The notes under the pieces were generated by a model. It did not search any database. It was not told the DNA's origin and saw nothing but the letters and a program-made list of their open reading frames with translations. From contig NZ_CP064338.1 of the NCBI RefSeq assembly GCF_015476235.1, forward strand, positions 2,170,001 to 2,234,000: a stretch of DNA of 64,000 bases, read 5' to 3'. A program made the position numbers and the translations under genes. The DNA is from Caldimonas thermodepolymerans (GTDB lineage Bacteria > Pseudomonadota > Gammaproteobacteria > Burkholderiales > Burkholderiaceae_C). This document shows positions 27,191-36,086 of this stretch, in pieces. How positions within the stretch are numbered: position 1 is the stretch's first letter; each line of letters starts with the position of its first letter.

Positions 27191-27685
27191 TCACCTCCGC
27201 TGGGCGACCGGCGCGTCGCCGATCGAGATGTCGGGGAACAGCTCGGTGTGCACGAGCTCCGCGCCCGCGGCACGGTAGGTCGCGCGCACCGCGTCCATCA
27301 CCTGCACCAGCACGTCGTACGGCGTCTCGGGACTGGCCAGCACGGTGGCGCTGCGGGTGTCGGGAAAACGCTGCTTGAGCGCCAGCACCAGCGCCGCCAG
27401 CGCCTTCGTGTCGGGCCCCGCGGCACCGTTCGGGATGCGCTGGATCAGCCCGCCGATGCGGTCGCCGACCTCCAGCGCGTCGGGACGGATCACCACCTCC
27501 AGCTTGAGGTCGTCGACCTTCAGCTGCTCGACGCCGGAGGACTGCGCCGGCAGCGACAGCTCCAGCACCGACAGCCGCGTGAACACCGCGGTGGACAGCA
27601 GGAACGGCACCAGCACCACGATCAGGTTGATGAACGCGGTGACCTCCAGCGAGGCCGGCTGCTTGCGAAGGCGTCGGACGGCCAT
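27191..27685 (-). CDS. ExbD/TolR-like stator protein with Asn in place of the proton-carrying Asp
   Basis: A 164-residue single-helix ExbD-like protein. The helix reads AFINLIVVLVPFLLSTAVF (18-36). At the position where ExbD, TolR and MotB carry their essential Asp, this protein has Asn 20. The periplasmic domain (TPYDVLVQVMDAVRAT and similar) keeps the ExbD fold signature. It is followed at once by a second exbD with the Asp, so the pair may form a mixed stator. An alternative is that this subunit is purely structural. Confidence 0.84.
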   Translation of the reverse strand: MAVRRLRKQPASLEVTAFINLIVVLVPFLLSTAVFTRLSVLELSLPAQSSGVEQLKVDDLKLEVVIRPDALEVGDRIGGLIQRIPNGAAGPDTKALAALVLALKQRFPDTRSATVLASPETPYDVLVQVMDAVRATYRAAGAELVHTELFPDISIGDAPVAQRR

Positions 27686-27690
27686 GGCGG

Positions 27691-28344
27691 TCACCGCGCC
27701 GGGGCAGCCTCGGCCTTGAGGCGCTGCACGACGTTCAGGAAGCTGATCTTGGCCGCCTCCAGCCCGTCGACGATCTCGCCGGTGCGCGCCTGCAGGAAGG
27801 CGTGGATCAGCAGGAAGGGGATCGCCACCGTCAGCGCGAACGCGGTGTTGTTCATCGCGATCGAGATCGAGGCCGACAGCATCTCGGCCTTCTCGGCCGG
27901 GTTGACCTGGGCCACGGCAGTGAAGCCCTTGATCAGGCCGACGATGGTGCCCAGCAGCCCCACCAGCGTGATCACGTTGGCGAAGGTGGCGATGTAGTGC
28001 GTGCGCTTCTCCAGCCGCGGCACGATCTCCATCATGCCCTCCTCCATCGCCGCGTCGATGTCCTCGCGCCGCGCCGGGCTCTGCATGCGCGCCAGCCCGT
28101 TGGCGACGATCTTGCCGATCGCCGCGTCGGACTCGGAAGCGAGGTGGTAGACCTCCTTGAAGCGGCCGCTTTGCAGCATCGGCAGGACCTGCGCCCACAG
28201 CTTGCGGTTCTGCGAGCGGGCGCGCTGCAGGAAGATGTAGCGCTCGATCGCGATGGCCAGGCCCACCGCCATGATGAGCATGCTGATGTAGATGAACATG
28301 CCGCTGTCTTGGACGAACTTGACGGCGAACTCGAAGACACTCAT
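27691..28344 (-). CDS. ExbB/TolQ/MotA-type proton channel
   Basis: A 217-residue three-helix protein: helix 1 about 12-32 (FIYISMLIMAVGLAIAIER), helix 2 in YIATFANVITLVGLLGTIVG, helix 3 in NNTAFALTVAIPFLLIHAF with the conserved Thr residues of the proton path. With the two ExbD-like proteins it forms a proton-driven stator. GAGGAGG lies 5 bp upstream of the chosen start; an in-frame ATG at 28377 has none. Confidence 0.92.
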   Translation of the reverse strand: MSVFEFAVKFVQDSGMFIYISMLIMAVGLAIAIERYIFLQRARSQNRKLWAQVLPMLQSGRFKEVYHLASESDAAIGKIVANGLARMQSPARREDIDAAMEEGMMEIVPRLEKRTHYIATFANVITLVGLLGTIVGLIKGFTAVAQVNPAEKAEMLSASISIAMNNTAFALTVAIPFLLIHAFLQARTGEIVDGLEAAKISFLNVVQRLKAEAAPAR

Positions 28345-28373
28345 CGGTTTCCTCCTCAGCGATGAAGATGGTC

Positions 28374-28664
28374 TCAAGGGGCGGTCGCCGGCGCGCCGGC
28401 CTGGCGCGCCCGCACCTGGGCGTCGTAGTGCACGTGGCGGCGGAACACGTCACGGTCCAGCGGCGCGAGCACCTCGTCCAGCACGCTCTCCACCGGGCGC
28501 CCGGCCAGCTCGCCGGGCACCGGCTTCTTCCACGGCACGATGTAGAGCACCTTGGGCAGCTCGCGATTGCCGATGATCTGGGTGCGGTCCAGCTCGGCGC
28601 GGTCCTGTGCCACGGCGGCGCCGGCGACCGCGGCCAGCGCGAGGACGGTCAGTGCGGCTCTCAT
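28374..28664 (-). CDS. Small exported protein of unknown function
   Basis: A 96-residue protein with a Sec signal (ALTVLALAAVAGAAVAQ, about 1-19). The mature part, DRTQIIGNRELPKVLYIVPW and onward, has no Cys and matches no domain I know. It starts in an ATGA overlap with the TPR lipoprotein gene and ends 29 bp before exbB, so it belongs to the stator cluster. A periplasmic accessory role is inferred from position only. Confidence 0.7.
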   Translation of the reverse strand: MRAALTVLALAAVAGAAVAQDRAELDRTQIIGNRELPKVLYIVPWKKPVPGELAGRPVESVLDEVLAPLDRDVFRRHVHYDAQVRARQAGAPATAP

Positions 28665-29350
28665 GGCCCCTCCTTGGCCCTCGCCGCGACCGGCGCCGGC
28701 TTGCGGTTCCTCAGGTCGGCCACCCACTTGGCGACGGTCGCGTCGCCGTCGGCCAGCTCCAGGTAGCGCTCGTACAGCTCGAGCGCACGGGCGGCGTCGC
28801 CGAGGTACAGGTCGTGCAGGATGCCGAGGTTCAGGTGCGCGTCGGCGTATCCCGGATCGAGCGCGATGGCCTGCTCGTAGGCGGCTCGCGCCTTGGCGAA
28901 CTCGCCCAGGTGGCGATAGGTGATGCCGAGCTGGTGGTGGTAGACGGCGCGCTGCGGGCTCAGTCGGACCGCGGCCTCGAGCGCCTGGGCCGAGGCCTGC
29001 AGCCGGCCCGCACGGCGATGGATCAGGCCCAGGTTGGCGTGCGGCCCGGCCAGCTGCGGATGCGACTGCGCGAGCGCCCGGAAGCCCCGCTCGGCCTCGT
29101 CGAGGCGCCCGGCCGCCAGCGCCTGGCGGGCCGCGTCGAAGGCGCGCTGGACGGCGGCGTCCACCACGGGCGCCGGCGCGACCGCCGGGGCGGGGTCGGC
29201 CGGTTGCGGCGCGGCCGCAGGCACCGGCGTGGCCGTGCCCGCCGGCGCCTGCGGTGCGGTCGCGACGCTGCCGCACCCGGCCCCGAGCACCGCGAAGGCG
29301 GCGCCCAGCAGCGCGGCCAGCCCACGCAGGCGCAGCTCACCGGATCGCAT
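28661..29350 (-). CDS. TPR lipoprotein
   Basis: A 229-residue lipoprotein with lipobox VLGAGC (Cys 26), an Ala/Pro linker, and four or so TPR units from about residue 80 (LAALAAGRLDEAERGFRAL-like, GPHANLGLIHRRAGRLQAS, AVYHHQLGITYRHLGEFAKA, ADAHLNLGILHDLYLGDAAR). Probably a periplasmic scaffold for the envelope complex. It overlaps the large TPR lipoprotein gene by 14 bp. Confidence 0.85.
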   Translation of the reverse strand: MRSGELRLRGLAALLGAAFAVLGAGCGSVATAPQAPAGTATPVPAAAPQPADPAPAVAPAPVVDAAVQRAFDAARQALAAGRLDEAERGFRALAQSHPQLAGPHANLGLIHRRAGRLQASAQALEAAVRLSPQRAVYHHQLGITYRHLGEFAKARAAYEQAIALDPGYADAHLNLGILHDLYLGDAARALELYERYLELADGDATVAKWVADLRNRKPAPVAARAKEGP

Positions 29351-32171
29351 CGACCACCCCCTCGCTGCGTTCGACCTTGCCGTAGCGCACCGGGCGCAGC
29401 TGCGCCAGCGCCGCGAAGCTGCGCCGCACCCACTCGTCGTAGACGCCGGAGGCGGCACGGCGCGCGTTGACCTCGTGCAGCTCGATCGCCTTCTCCTCGA
29501 AGGGATAGGCTTGTTCCTCGAGCATCACCTCGTACTGCTCCAGCTCCAGCTTGGACAGCTTCTTCGGCCGCTGCGAAGCCAGCATCGCGCGCGCGAAGTC
29601 CTGGTAGAGCGAGGCGATGTGGAAGGTCGCCGCGGTGGTCACCTCGGCCACGCCGTACTCCGCGGCGGCCGAGTACGCCTGCAGGGCCGCTTCCATGCGC
29701 GTCTTCTTGAGCCTCAGCTGCCGCGCCAGCGGCTCGACCAGCGCGACCTTGCGGTAGTCCTCGGCCAGCGGCTGGGCCAGCGCCAGCGCGGCGCTGGCGC
29801 CGAGGTAGCGCGTGCGCGCGGTGCGTGCCGCGCCGCCGTTGCGGTCGGCCTGCAGCACCTCCTTGAGCCAGGCCTGCTCGCGCTGCGGCTGCCCTGCGGC
29901 GCGCGCCAGCTGCGCGAGGCGGTAGCGCGCCTCGACCGCCGGCTCGAGCGGCTGCGGATGCGCCTTCAGGTAGCGTTCGTACGCCTGGATCGCCGCCGCA
30001 CGCGAGCCGCCCGGCTGTCCGGCCGCCTTCTCGCGCAGCGTCGCGGCCTGCCACAGCGCCTCGCGCGCCACGGCGGGATCGCGCGCGCTGCCGGCGATGC
30101 GCTCGAACTCGCCCGCCGCCTGGGCCCATTGCTGCTGCTCGAGGTAGACCACCGCCAGCTTGGCCGGTACCTCGGCCTGCAGCGGGTGCTGCGGATGGCG
30201 GCGCCGGAAGTCCTCCAGCGTGCGTGCCGCCGCGCCCCAGTCCTTGAGCGCGATCAGCGCGGCCGCGGCGTCGTACTGCGCGGTCGCGCGCACCGCGGAG
30301 TCGGGCGCGACCGCCGCGATGCGCTCGAAGTGCTGCACCGCCTCGCGTTCGCGACCGGTCGCGCGCGCCTGCTCGCCCTGCTTGTAGATCGCCGCCGCCT
30401 GGCGCTCGACCAGCTCCTTGCGCGCCGGCTCGCCGGCCGGGGTCAGCGCCAGCACCTGCGCGTAGGCCAGCTCGGCCGCGTCGAAGCGGCCATCCTCGAA
30501 GGCATGGTGGGCGATCACGGTCCAGGCCACGCGCCGCTGCGCGTCCGCGGGCGGGGGCTGCAGCGCCAGCACGCGCTGCGCGACCTCGGCCGCGCGCTCG
30601 CCCTCGTCCAGCGCGTACAGCTGCTCGGCCGCGTGGGCCAGCACGGGCGCGGTCCGTGGATCGGCCGGGAAGGCCTGCGCGAAGCGCAGCGCGCTGTCGA
30701 CCGCGGTGCGCTGCAGCTGGCGCGCGGCCGCCGCGTCGAGGCGCTTGTGCTGCTCCGCGTAGGCCAGCAGCGCGGCGTAGCCGGCATCGGCGCTGCGCTC
30801 GTGCAGCGGGTAGCCGTAGGCCACCCTCTCGTATTCGGGCGCAGCCTCGTCGTAGCGCTTGTCCTCGTACAGCAGCTCGGCGAGCAGGAAGTGGTTCTGC
30901 GCCGCCTGCGGGTCGTCCGGGAACGAGGCAAGGTAGACGCGGTACCAGTGCACCGCCTCCTGGTAGTCGGCGCTGCTGCGGCTGTGCTGCGCGCTCGCGT
31001 GGTAGTGGCGCGCCAGCTCCGACAGGTAGGCCCGCACCCGCGACCGGGCGTTGTCCCAGCCGGCCGGGTTGGCACGGCGGAACTCGCTGTCCACGCCGTA
31101 GTGGGCCACGTAGTGCTTCTTCGCCTCCAGCGCGAGCGTGGCGAAGCCGTGCGCCTCGTAGATGTCGATCACGCGCGCCTGCAGCACCGGCGACTGCGCG
31201 TGCAGCGGGTGGCGGCGCGCGAACGCCCCCAGCGCGTCGGCCGCATCCTTGATGCGTTCCTGGCGGATGTACAGCTCGCCGAGCTGCTGGTAGACGCGGA
31301 ACTCGTAGCTGCGGCGCGCGTCGCTGGTGATGTAGGCGGGAATCGAGCCGGCGCCGTCGAGGTTCTGCAGCGACAGGCTCATGACGCGGAAGGTGTCCTC
31401 GACCAGCTCGCGGTCGGCCCGGCCGAGCCCTTCGATGCTGTCGAGCTCCAGCCCCCCTTCGCGCCCGGCCACCTTGTGGTCGAGCACGCCGAAGAAGGAA
31501 TGCAGCGCGGCCTCCAGCTGGCCCTGCTTGAACAGCGCCCAGCCGTGCATGTACAGCGCGCGCTCGCGGTACGGGTTGTCCGGCGCACCGGCCAGCACCG
31601 CCTCGTAGGCCTGCTCGGCCTTCGCGTAGTCGCGCGCGGTGAAGAGCAGCTCGCCGCGGCGGAACTGCGCCTCGTCGCGGTAGGCGGTGTCGGGGTGCTG
31701 CGCGACCAGCCGGTCCAGCGTCGCGAGCGCCGTCTCCAGCGCGCCGCCCTGCTCGTGGGCCCGTGCCAGCTGGTAGAGCACGCGGTCGTTGCCCGGTGCA
31801 TCGGGATGCGCGCGCAGGTAGTCCTGGTAGCGCGCGATCGCGGCGCGGTAGTCCGGCGCCCCGGTGGCGCCCTCGCCCGTCGCGGTGGCAGCGCGCCGGT
31901 CGGCCAGGTCCATCTCCAGGTCGCCCAGGCGGCGCATGGCCTCGGCGCGCTGCGGGGCCTGCGGCGCCGTCTCGAGGAAGCGGCGGTAGGCGTCGATCGT
32001 GCGTTCCTCGTCGGCCTCGATGCCAGGGTCGGCGCCGACCTCCACCGTGCGCCCGGCCAGCGTCTTCAGCGTCGGCTCGTTGTCGTGGTCGGGCGTGCGC
32101 ACCCCGAACGAGCAGGCGCCAAGTGCCAGCGCCGCCGCCATCGCCACCCAGCGGTCAAGGACGCGTCGCAT
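29337..32171 (-). CDS. Large TPR-repeat lipoprotein
   Basis: A 944-residue lipoprotein with lipobox ALGAC (Cys 20). Nearly the whole chain is TPR or TPR-like helical repeats, for example DRVLYQLARAHEQGGALETAL, YRDEAQFRRGELLFTARDYA and ERALYMHGWALFKQGQLEAA. There is no enzymatic motif. Proteins of this kind serve as periplasmic scaffolds in Agl-Glt-like and Tol-like systems. It overlaps both neighbours (17 bp upstream, 14 bp downstream). Confidence 0.86.
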   Translation of the reverse strand: MRRVLDRWVAMAAALALGACSFGVRTPDHDNEPTLKTLAGRTVEVGADPGIEADEERTIDAYRRFLETAPQAPQRAEAMRRLGDLEMDLADRRAATATGEGATGAPDYRAAIARYQDYLRAHPDAPGNDRVLYQLARAHEQGGALETALATLDRLVAQHPDTAYRDEAQFRRGELLFTARDYAKAEQAYEAVLAGAPDNPYRERALYMHGWALFKQGQLEAALHSFFGVLDHKVAGREGGLELDSIEGLGRADRELVEDTFRVMSLSLQNLDGAGSIPAYITSDARRSYEFRVYQQLGELYIRQERIKDAADALGAFARRHPLHAQSPVLQARVIDIYEAHGFATLALEAKKHYVAHYGVDSEFRRANPAGWDNARSRVRAYLSELARHYHASAQHSRSSADYQEAVHWYRVYLASFPDDPQAAQNHFLLAELLYEDKRYDEAAPEYERVAYGYPLHERSADAGYAALLAYAEQHKRLDAAAARQLQRTAVDSALRFAQAFPADPRTAPVLAHAAEQLYALDEGERAAEVAQRVLALQPPPADAQRRVAWTVIAHHAFEDGRFDAAELAYAQVLALTPAGEPARKELVERQAAAIYKQGEQARATGREREAVQHFERIAAVAPDSAVRATAQYDAAAALIALKDWGAAARTLEDFRRRHPQHPLQAEVPAKLAVVYLEQQQWAQAAGEFERIAGSARDPAVAREALWQAATLREKAAGQPGGSRAAAIQAYERYLKAHPQPLEPAVEARYRLAQLARAAGQPQREQAWLKEVLQADRNGGAARTARTRYLGASAALALAQPLAEDYRKVALVEPLARQLRLKKTRMEAALQAYSAAAEYGVAEVTTAATFHIASLYQDFARAMLASQRPKKLSKLELEQYEVMLEEQAYPFEEKAIELHEVNARRAASGVYDEWVRRSFAALAQLRPVRYGKVERSEGVVDAIR

Positions 32172-34059
32172 CGCCGTCCTCCTGCCGCCGCTGGCTGGCA
32201 TGGTCGTAGAGCTGCGCCACCGCGAAGCGCGCCTGCGTCATGTAGACCGCCAGCCGCTCTTTCTGCCGTTGCAGCTCGGCCACCGCCAGGTCCTCCACCG
32301 CGCGCTGCTGTGCCTGCGTCAGCGACGCCACGCGCGGCGCCAGCGCCCGGAGGCGCGCCGCCAGCTCCGTGATGCGCGCGGCGAACTGAGCAAGGCGCTG
32401 CGGCTCCTCGCGCTGCGCGCGCGCCAGCGCCGCCTCGCGCTCGCGCGCCTGCCCGATCTGCGCATCGATGTCGCGGAACCCTTTGCGCGCCTGCCACGAC
32501 CGCTCGGGAAACGCCTGGGCCAGCTCCCACTCGAGCACGCCGGCGGCCAGTCGATGCCGCTCGCGCGTGGCCTGCGCTTCGGGGGCGTCGCCCAGGCGCG
32601 CCAGCGTCTCGCGCACGCGCTGCAGCCGCGCCAGCAGCCGGCGCTGGCGTGCGTCGGCATGCGCGCGGCCGTCGCCCGCGGCCTCGGCGGCCTCCAGCTC
32701 GGCGGCCAGCCGGTCGTGCCGCTGCTGCAAGGCCTGCAGGCCGGTCCCGGCATGGCGGGCGCGCTCGAGGATCTGCGGCAGGCGCTCGGCGTAGGCGCGG
32801 CTGCGGTGCTCCAGCATGTCGTGGAACACGCCGAGCTTGTCCTGCCAGTCCTGCAGGTTCCTCGTCAGGAACAGCAGGTCGCGGTAATTCTTCAGTGCCT
32901 CCTGGAAGTCATGGCGCGCCAGCACCTGCGTCAGGTGCCCGGCATGGGGCATCTCGGGCAGCTCGTGCAGGCGCCAGAACCAGCCCATCTCCTCGCCCGG
33001 GTTGTGCCCGAGCAGGCTGTCGAGCCAGTGGCCCGAACGGATCGTCGCGATCGAGGCGTCCAGCGCCGCGGCCTCGCGCTCGTAGGTGGCGATGGCCTCC
33101 TGGTAGCGCTGCAGGGCCTGCCCGTAGGCGCCCAGCTCGGCATAGGCGTACGGCACGGCGATCAGCGCTTCCAGCACCGCGGCGTCGCTCGGGTCGCGCG
33201 CGGCCAGCTCGGTCCACGGCACCAGGGCGGCCCGGGGTTCGTCCAGCCCGGCCGCGGCCCAGCCGAAGCCGAGCAGCGCCTTGTTGGCCTGCGCGCCGGA
33301 CAGGCGCACCCGCTCCAGGTAGCGGCGCGCCTGCGCCGCCCGTCCCTCCTGCAGCGCAGCGAAGCCCAGCGCCACGTTGGCCTTGTCGCGCAGGCTGCGC
33401 CGCTCCTCGTCGCGTGCCGGGGCCTGCCCCAGCGCGTCGAGCCAGCCGCTGCCGGCCGCGGCATCGCCGCCGCGGACCAGCGCGACCCCCAGGTTGTAGC
33501 GTGCGTACTCGGCCCCTTCGGGCTCGCGGGTCAGGGTGCGCAGCAGCTCCGCCGCCCCGGCGTGGTCATGCCGTGCCATCTTCAGGTAGGCGGCCAGCAG
33601 CACGCGGTCTTCCTCCAGCGGCTCCGGCAGCGGGCTGCCGATGCGTGCCAGCGCCTGCTCGGCCTCGTCGGGCAGGCCGCGCTGGTAGCGGATGCGGGCC
33701 AGGTAGTACCAGGCGCGGTCGCGCACCGAAGGACTCGCCCCGTGATCGATCAGGCGCTCGAAGATCCGCGCGGCCTCGCGGTGCAGGCCATAGGACAGCA
33801 GCATGCCGCCGCGCAGGATCTCGGCCTCGTCGTCGTGCGGCGACAGGCGCCCGAAATGCTGCGAGACCATCAGCGTGGTCAGCGCGGTGAAGTAGCGGTC
33901 CTGGAAGAAGTGGAACAGCCCGTCTCCGTAGTGCGGGGCCTCGACGACCCGGGGCGGCGCCTCGCGGGCCCAGGCCGCTGCGCCGAGCACGGCCGCGACC
34001 GTCCCGGCCAGCAGCCGGACGGCCAGGCGGACGGTCAGTGCATGGCGGCGTGCTCGCAT
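32155..34059 (-). CDS. Exported TPR and coiled-coil protein
   Basis: A 634-residue exported protein with a signal segment (VRLLAGTVAAVLGAAAWA, cleavage near residue 31). Residues about 40-330 are TPR-like (GMLLSYGLHREAARIFERLI, RDRAWYYLARIRYQRGLPDEA). The second half is rich in Arg, Glu and Ala heptads and probably forms long helices. HNPGEEMGWFWRLHELPEMP (about residues 350-370) is a Trp-rich patch between the two halves. No catalytic motif seen. A scaffold role beside the large TPR lipoprotein is inferred. Confidence 0.8.
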   Translation of the reverse strand: MRARRHALTVRLAVRLLAGTVAAVLGAAAWAREAPPRVVEAPHYGDGLFHFFQDRYFTALTTLMVSQHFGRLSPHDDEAEILRGGMLLSYGLHREAARIFERLIDHGASPSVRDRAWYYLARIRYQRGLPDEAEQALARIGSPLPEPLEEDRVLLAAYLKMARHDHAGAAELLRTLTREPEGAEYARYNLGVALVRGGDAAAGSGWLDALGQAPARDEERRSLRDKANVALGFAALQEGRAAQARRYLERVRLSGAQANKALLGFGWAAAGLDEPRAALVPWTELAARDPSDAAVLEALIAVPYAYAELGAYGQALQRYQEAIATYEREAAALDASIATIRSGHWLDSLLGHNPGEEMGWFWRLHELPEMPHAGHLTQVLARHDFQEALKNYRDLLFLTRNLQDWQDKLGVFHDMLEHRSRAYAERLPQILERARHAGTGLQALQQRHDRLAAELEAAEAAGDGRAHADARQRRLLARLQRVRETLARLGDAPEAQATRERHRLAAGVLEWELAQAFPERSWQARKGFRDIDAQIGQAREREAALARAQREEPQRLAQFAARITELAARLRALAPRVASLTQAQQRAVEDLAVAELQRQKERLAVYMTQARFAVAQLYDHASQRRQEDGDATRP

Positions 34060-34075
34060 GGTCCTCCCACCACGG

Positions 34076-34645
34076 TCACTGCCAGACCTTCACGTCGAAC
34101 TCCGGCTGCAGCTTGCCGGTCGAGTCCTTGATGCGCAGCTCGATGTAGGCCGGGTCGTCGCCCTTCTCGAAGCGCACCGTGGCGCCGCGCCGGTAGTCGC
34201 GCTCGTGCGGGCCGACGCCGGTGAAGAACGCGACGATCTCGTGCTCGCCGGCCTTCAGGTTGCCGAGGTAGACGCGCTGCACGCCACCGCGGTGCAGCGC
34301 GGCGACCTCGGCCGGGGTGTACAGGTGGTTGGCCACCACCTTGTCGTCGATCCTGACCTGCACCGAGTCGAGCGCGAACATCTTGCCGACATCCATCGAG
34401 ACGAACACCGCCACCTGGGTACTGGCCGGGAACAGCAGCTCCTCCTCCAGCACCAGCAGGTCGCGGTTGAGCTGGATGACATCCTGCTTGAGCGCCTCGA
34501 TGCGGTCGTCGAGGCTGCCCGCGGCCGGCGCGGCAGCGGTCTCGGGCTCGCCGGCCTGACCGGCATCGGCCGCCCGGGCACCTGGCAGGCCGGCAGCAAG
34601 CGCCAGCAGCCAGGCGACGAGCATGCGGCAGCAAGGGCGGTTCAT
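34076..34645 (-). CDS. Exported protein of unknown function, conserved in DUF3570 clusters
   Basis: A 189-residue protein with a Sec signal (MLVAWLLALAAGLPGARA). A predicted coiled coil (LDDRIEALKQDVIQLNRDLL) precedes a beta-rich domain with VAVFVSMDVGKMF, VYLGNLKAGEHEIVAFFTG and a C-terminal LQPEFDVKVW. I do not recognise a named domain. It lies 15 bp after the DUF3570 gene and 16 bp before the TPR gene, so it is part of the same transcription unit. I infer a periplasmic beta-sandwich adaptor, with low certainty. Confidence 0.72.
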   Translation of the reverse strand: MNRPCCRMLVAWLLALAAGLPGARAADAGQAGEPETAAAPAAGSLDDRIEALKQDVIQLNRDLLVLEEELLFPASTQVAVFVSMDVGKMFALDSVQVRIDDKVVANHLYTPAEVAALHRGGVQRVYLGNLKAGEHEIVAFFTGVGPHERDYRRGATVRFEKGDDPAYIELRIKDSTGKLQPEFDVKVWQ

Positions 34646-34660
34646 GGGCGTGCGTCCTCC

Positions 34661-35860
34661 TCAGTAGGTGGCCGACAGGTAGAACTGCAGGATGTTCGCG
34701 TCGTGCGAGTACTTCCTGCCGGTGCGGATGTCGGTGAAGTCGCTGTAGTCGAAGCGCTTGAACTCGTAGGCCGCATGCGCCTTCAGGTCGTAGCGGCCCG
34801 GCTGGTGCATGAAGCGGTACGACAGCTTCAGCCCCAGGCTGGCCGAGTCGAAGCTGCTGAGCTGCCGGTTGCGCGAGATGTAGGTGGTCTCCTGCATCGC
34901 GTTGTCGCTGTAGAACAGCGCCTTCGACTGCGTGTGGTAGCGCACGTAGCCGTCGGCCAGCCATTTCTCGCCGAAGTAGCGGCTGTAGCCGAACTGCACC
35001 GTGTGCGCCTTGATGTCCCAGGTGTCCCAGAAATAGCGGTACTCGCCGTGCACCGAACTGCCGGCCCAGGGTGCACCGACCACGCGGAACTTGAGCGCCC
35101 GGCTGGTGCGGGTGCGCGGGCTGCGCTCGGGCACGGCCGCGCCGAACACCCGCGCGACGCGGTACGGGTTGCCCAGGTAGCCGCTGTCGGACACCACCTC
35201 CAGGTTCGCGCTGGCCAGCCACGCGGGCGTGAGGATCTGCGTCGCGCCGAGCCGGTAGCGCCAGTGCCGGGCACGGTCGAAGAAGCCGGTGTCCGAGCGC
35301 CCGACGTCGTCGGCCGCGCGCGTGAAGCCCAGGTTCACCGTGGTCATGCCGCCGAACACGTCCTGCGCGACGTCGATGCTGATGCCCTTGGCGACGTAGT
35401 CGGGCTCGCGGCTGTGCGAGACCGACACCGACATCAGCGTGTCGCGGTAGACGTAGTCGGCCCCGAAGCCGTACTCGTCGCGCTTCTCGTCGAAGGGGCT
35501 GGCGGTGGTGACCACGTCGATCGAGGCGTTGCTGACCGCGTCGACGTAGTACGAGGCCGACAGCGACACCTGGTCGGCCAGGCTCTTGCGCACCAGCAGC
35601 GCCGGGCCGGTGGCGCGCACCCCGCCGCCGTCGTACATGTGGTACATCAGCTCGGCCTTGTCTTCCGGCAGCGTGGCGGCCGCGGCCGGGCCGGCCAGCC
35701 ACAGGCCACCGGCCACGCCCAGCGCGCCGGTGGCCAGTGCCGCATGGCGGCGCAGCGGGCGCGCCGGCACGGCCGCGCCGCGTTCGCGCAGCCGCTGGCG
35801 CAGGCGCTGCCAGCGTTGCGGCCAGGTATGCCGCCGGCGGGAACGGTCAGTTGCAGCCAC
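34661..35860 (-). CDS. DUF3570 outer-membrane beta-barrel protein
   Basis: A 399-residue protein of the DUF3570 family: MYHMYDGGGVRATGPALLVRK, SLSASYYVDAVSNASIDVVT and many alternating aromatic strands up to the C-terminal YLSATY, a terminal aromatic typical of barrel insertion. The N-terminus is long and basic before the hydrophobic signal (about 42-62). The start is GTG at 35860, with GGAGG 6 bp upstream inside the codons for the DUF4266 GGGCGC tail; the two genes overlap by 14 bp, so their translation is coupled. Confidence 0.88.
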   Translation of the reverse strand: MAATDRSRRRHTWPQRWQRLRQRLRERGAAVPARPLRRHAALATGALGVAGGLWLAGPAAAATLPEDKAELMYHMYDGGGVRATGPALLVRKSLADQVSLSASYYVDAVSNASIDVVTTASPFDEKRDEYGFGADYVYRDTLMSVSVSHSREPDYVAKGISIDVAQDVFGGMTTVNLGFTRAADDVGRSDTGFFDRARHWRYRLGATQILTPAWLASANLEVVSDSGYLGNPYRVARVFGAAVPERSPRTRTSRALKFRVVGAPWAGSSVHGEYRYFWDTWDIKAHTVQFGYSRYFGEKWLADGYVRYHTQSKALFYSDNAMQETTYISRNRQLSSFDSASLGLKLSYRFMHQPGRYDLKAHAAYEFKRFDYSDFTDIRTGRKYSHDANILQFYLSATY

Positions 35861-36086
35861 AGCCGCCTCCTTGCACGCCGGTGGCGCCGCGCGCGCCTTC
35901 GCGCACGTCGTGGATGTGCTCGAAATGCTTGGCCGCCAGCGCGTCGCGGTTGACCTGCATGACCGGATCGGCGAGCCGCTCGCGCTCGTAGGGCCGCACC
36001 CAGGGCTCGACGGCGCAGCCGGCCAGCAGCACCGCGGCGAGCGCCGGCACCGCGAACCTCGAGGCAGGGAACGGGAACATCGGCAT
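35847..36086 (-). CDS. DUF4266 small lipoprotein with Cys-rich C-terminus
   Basis: A 79-residue lipoprotein with lipobox LLAGC (Cys 24). The core PWVRPYERERLADPVMQVN is the DUF4266 signature. The C-terminus VREGARGATGVQGGGCGCN ends in two cysteines one residue apart. The family is regularly found next to DUF3570 barrels, TlpA proteins and ApbE. The CGC pair could bind metal or be a disulfide substrate of the adjacent thioredoxin; this is inference. It starts in a TGATG overlap with the TlpA gene. Confidence 0.86.
   Translation of the reverse strand: MPMFPFPASRFAVPALAAVLLAGCAVEPWVRPYERERLADPVMQVNRDALAAKHFEHIHDVREGARGATGVQGGGCGCN

Noticed and set aside
29034-32372. A 1112-codon plus-strand open frame opposite the TPR lipoproteins
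   Set aside because: Shadow of TPR-coding DNA, no signal or domain in its translation.
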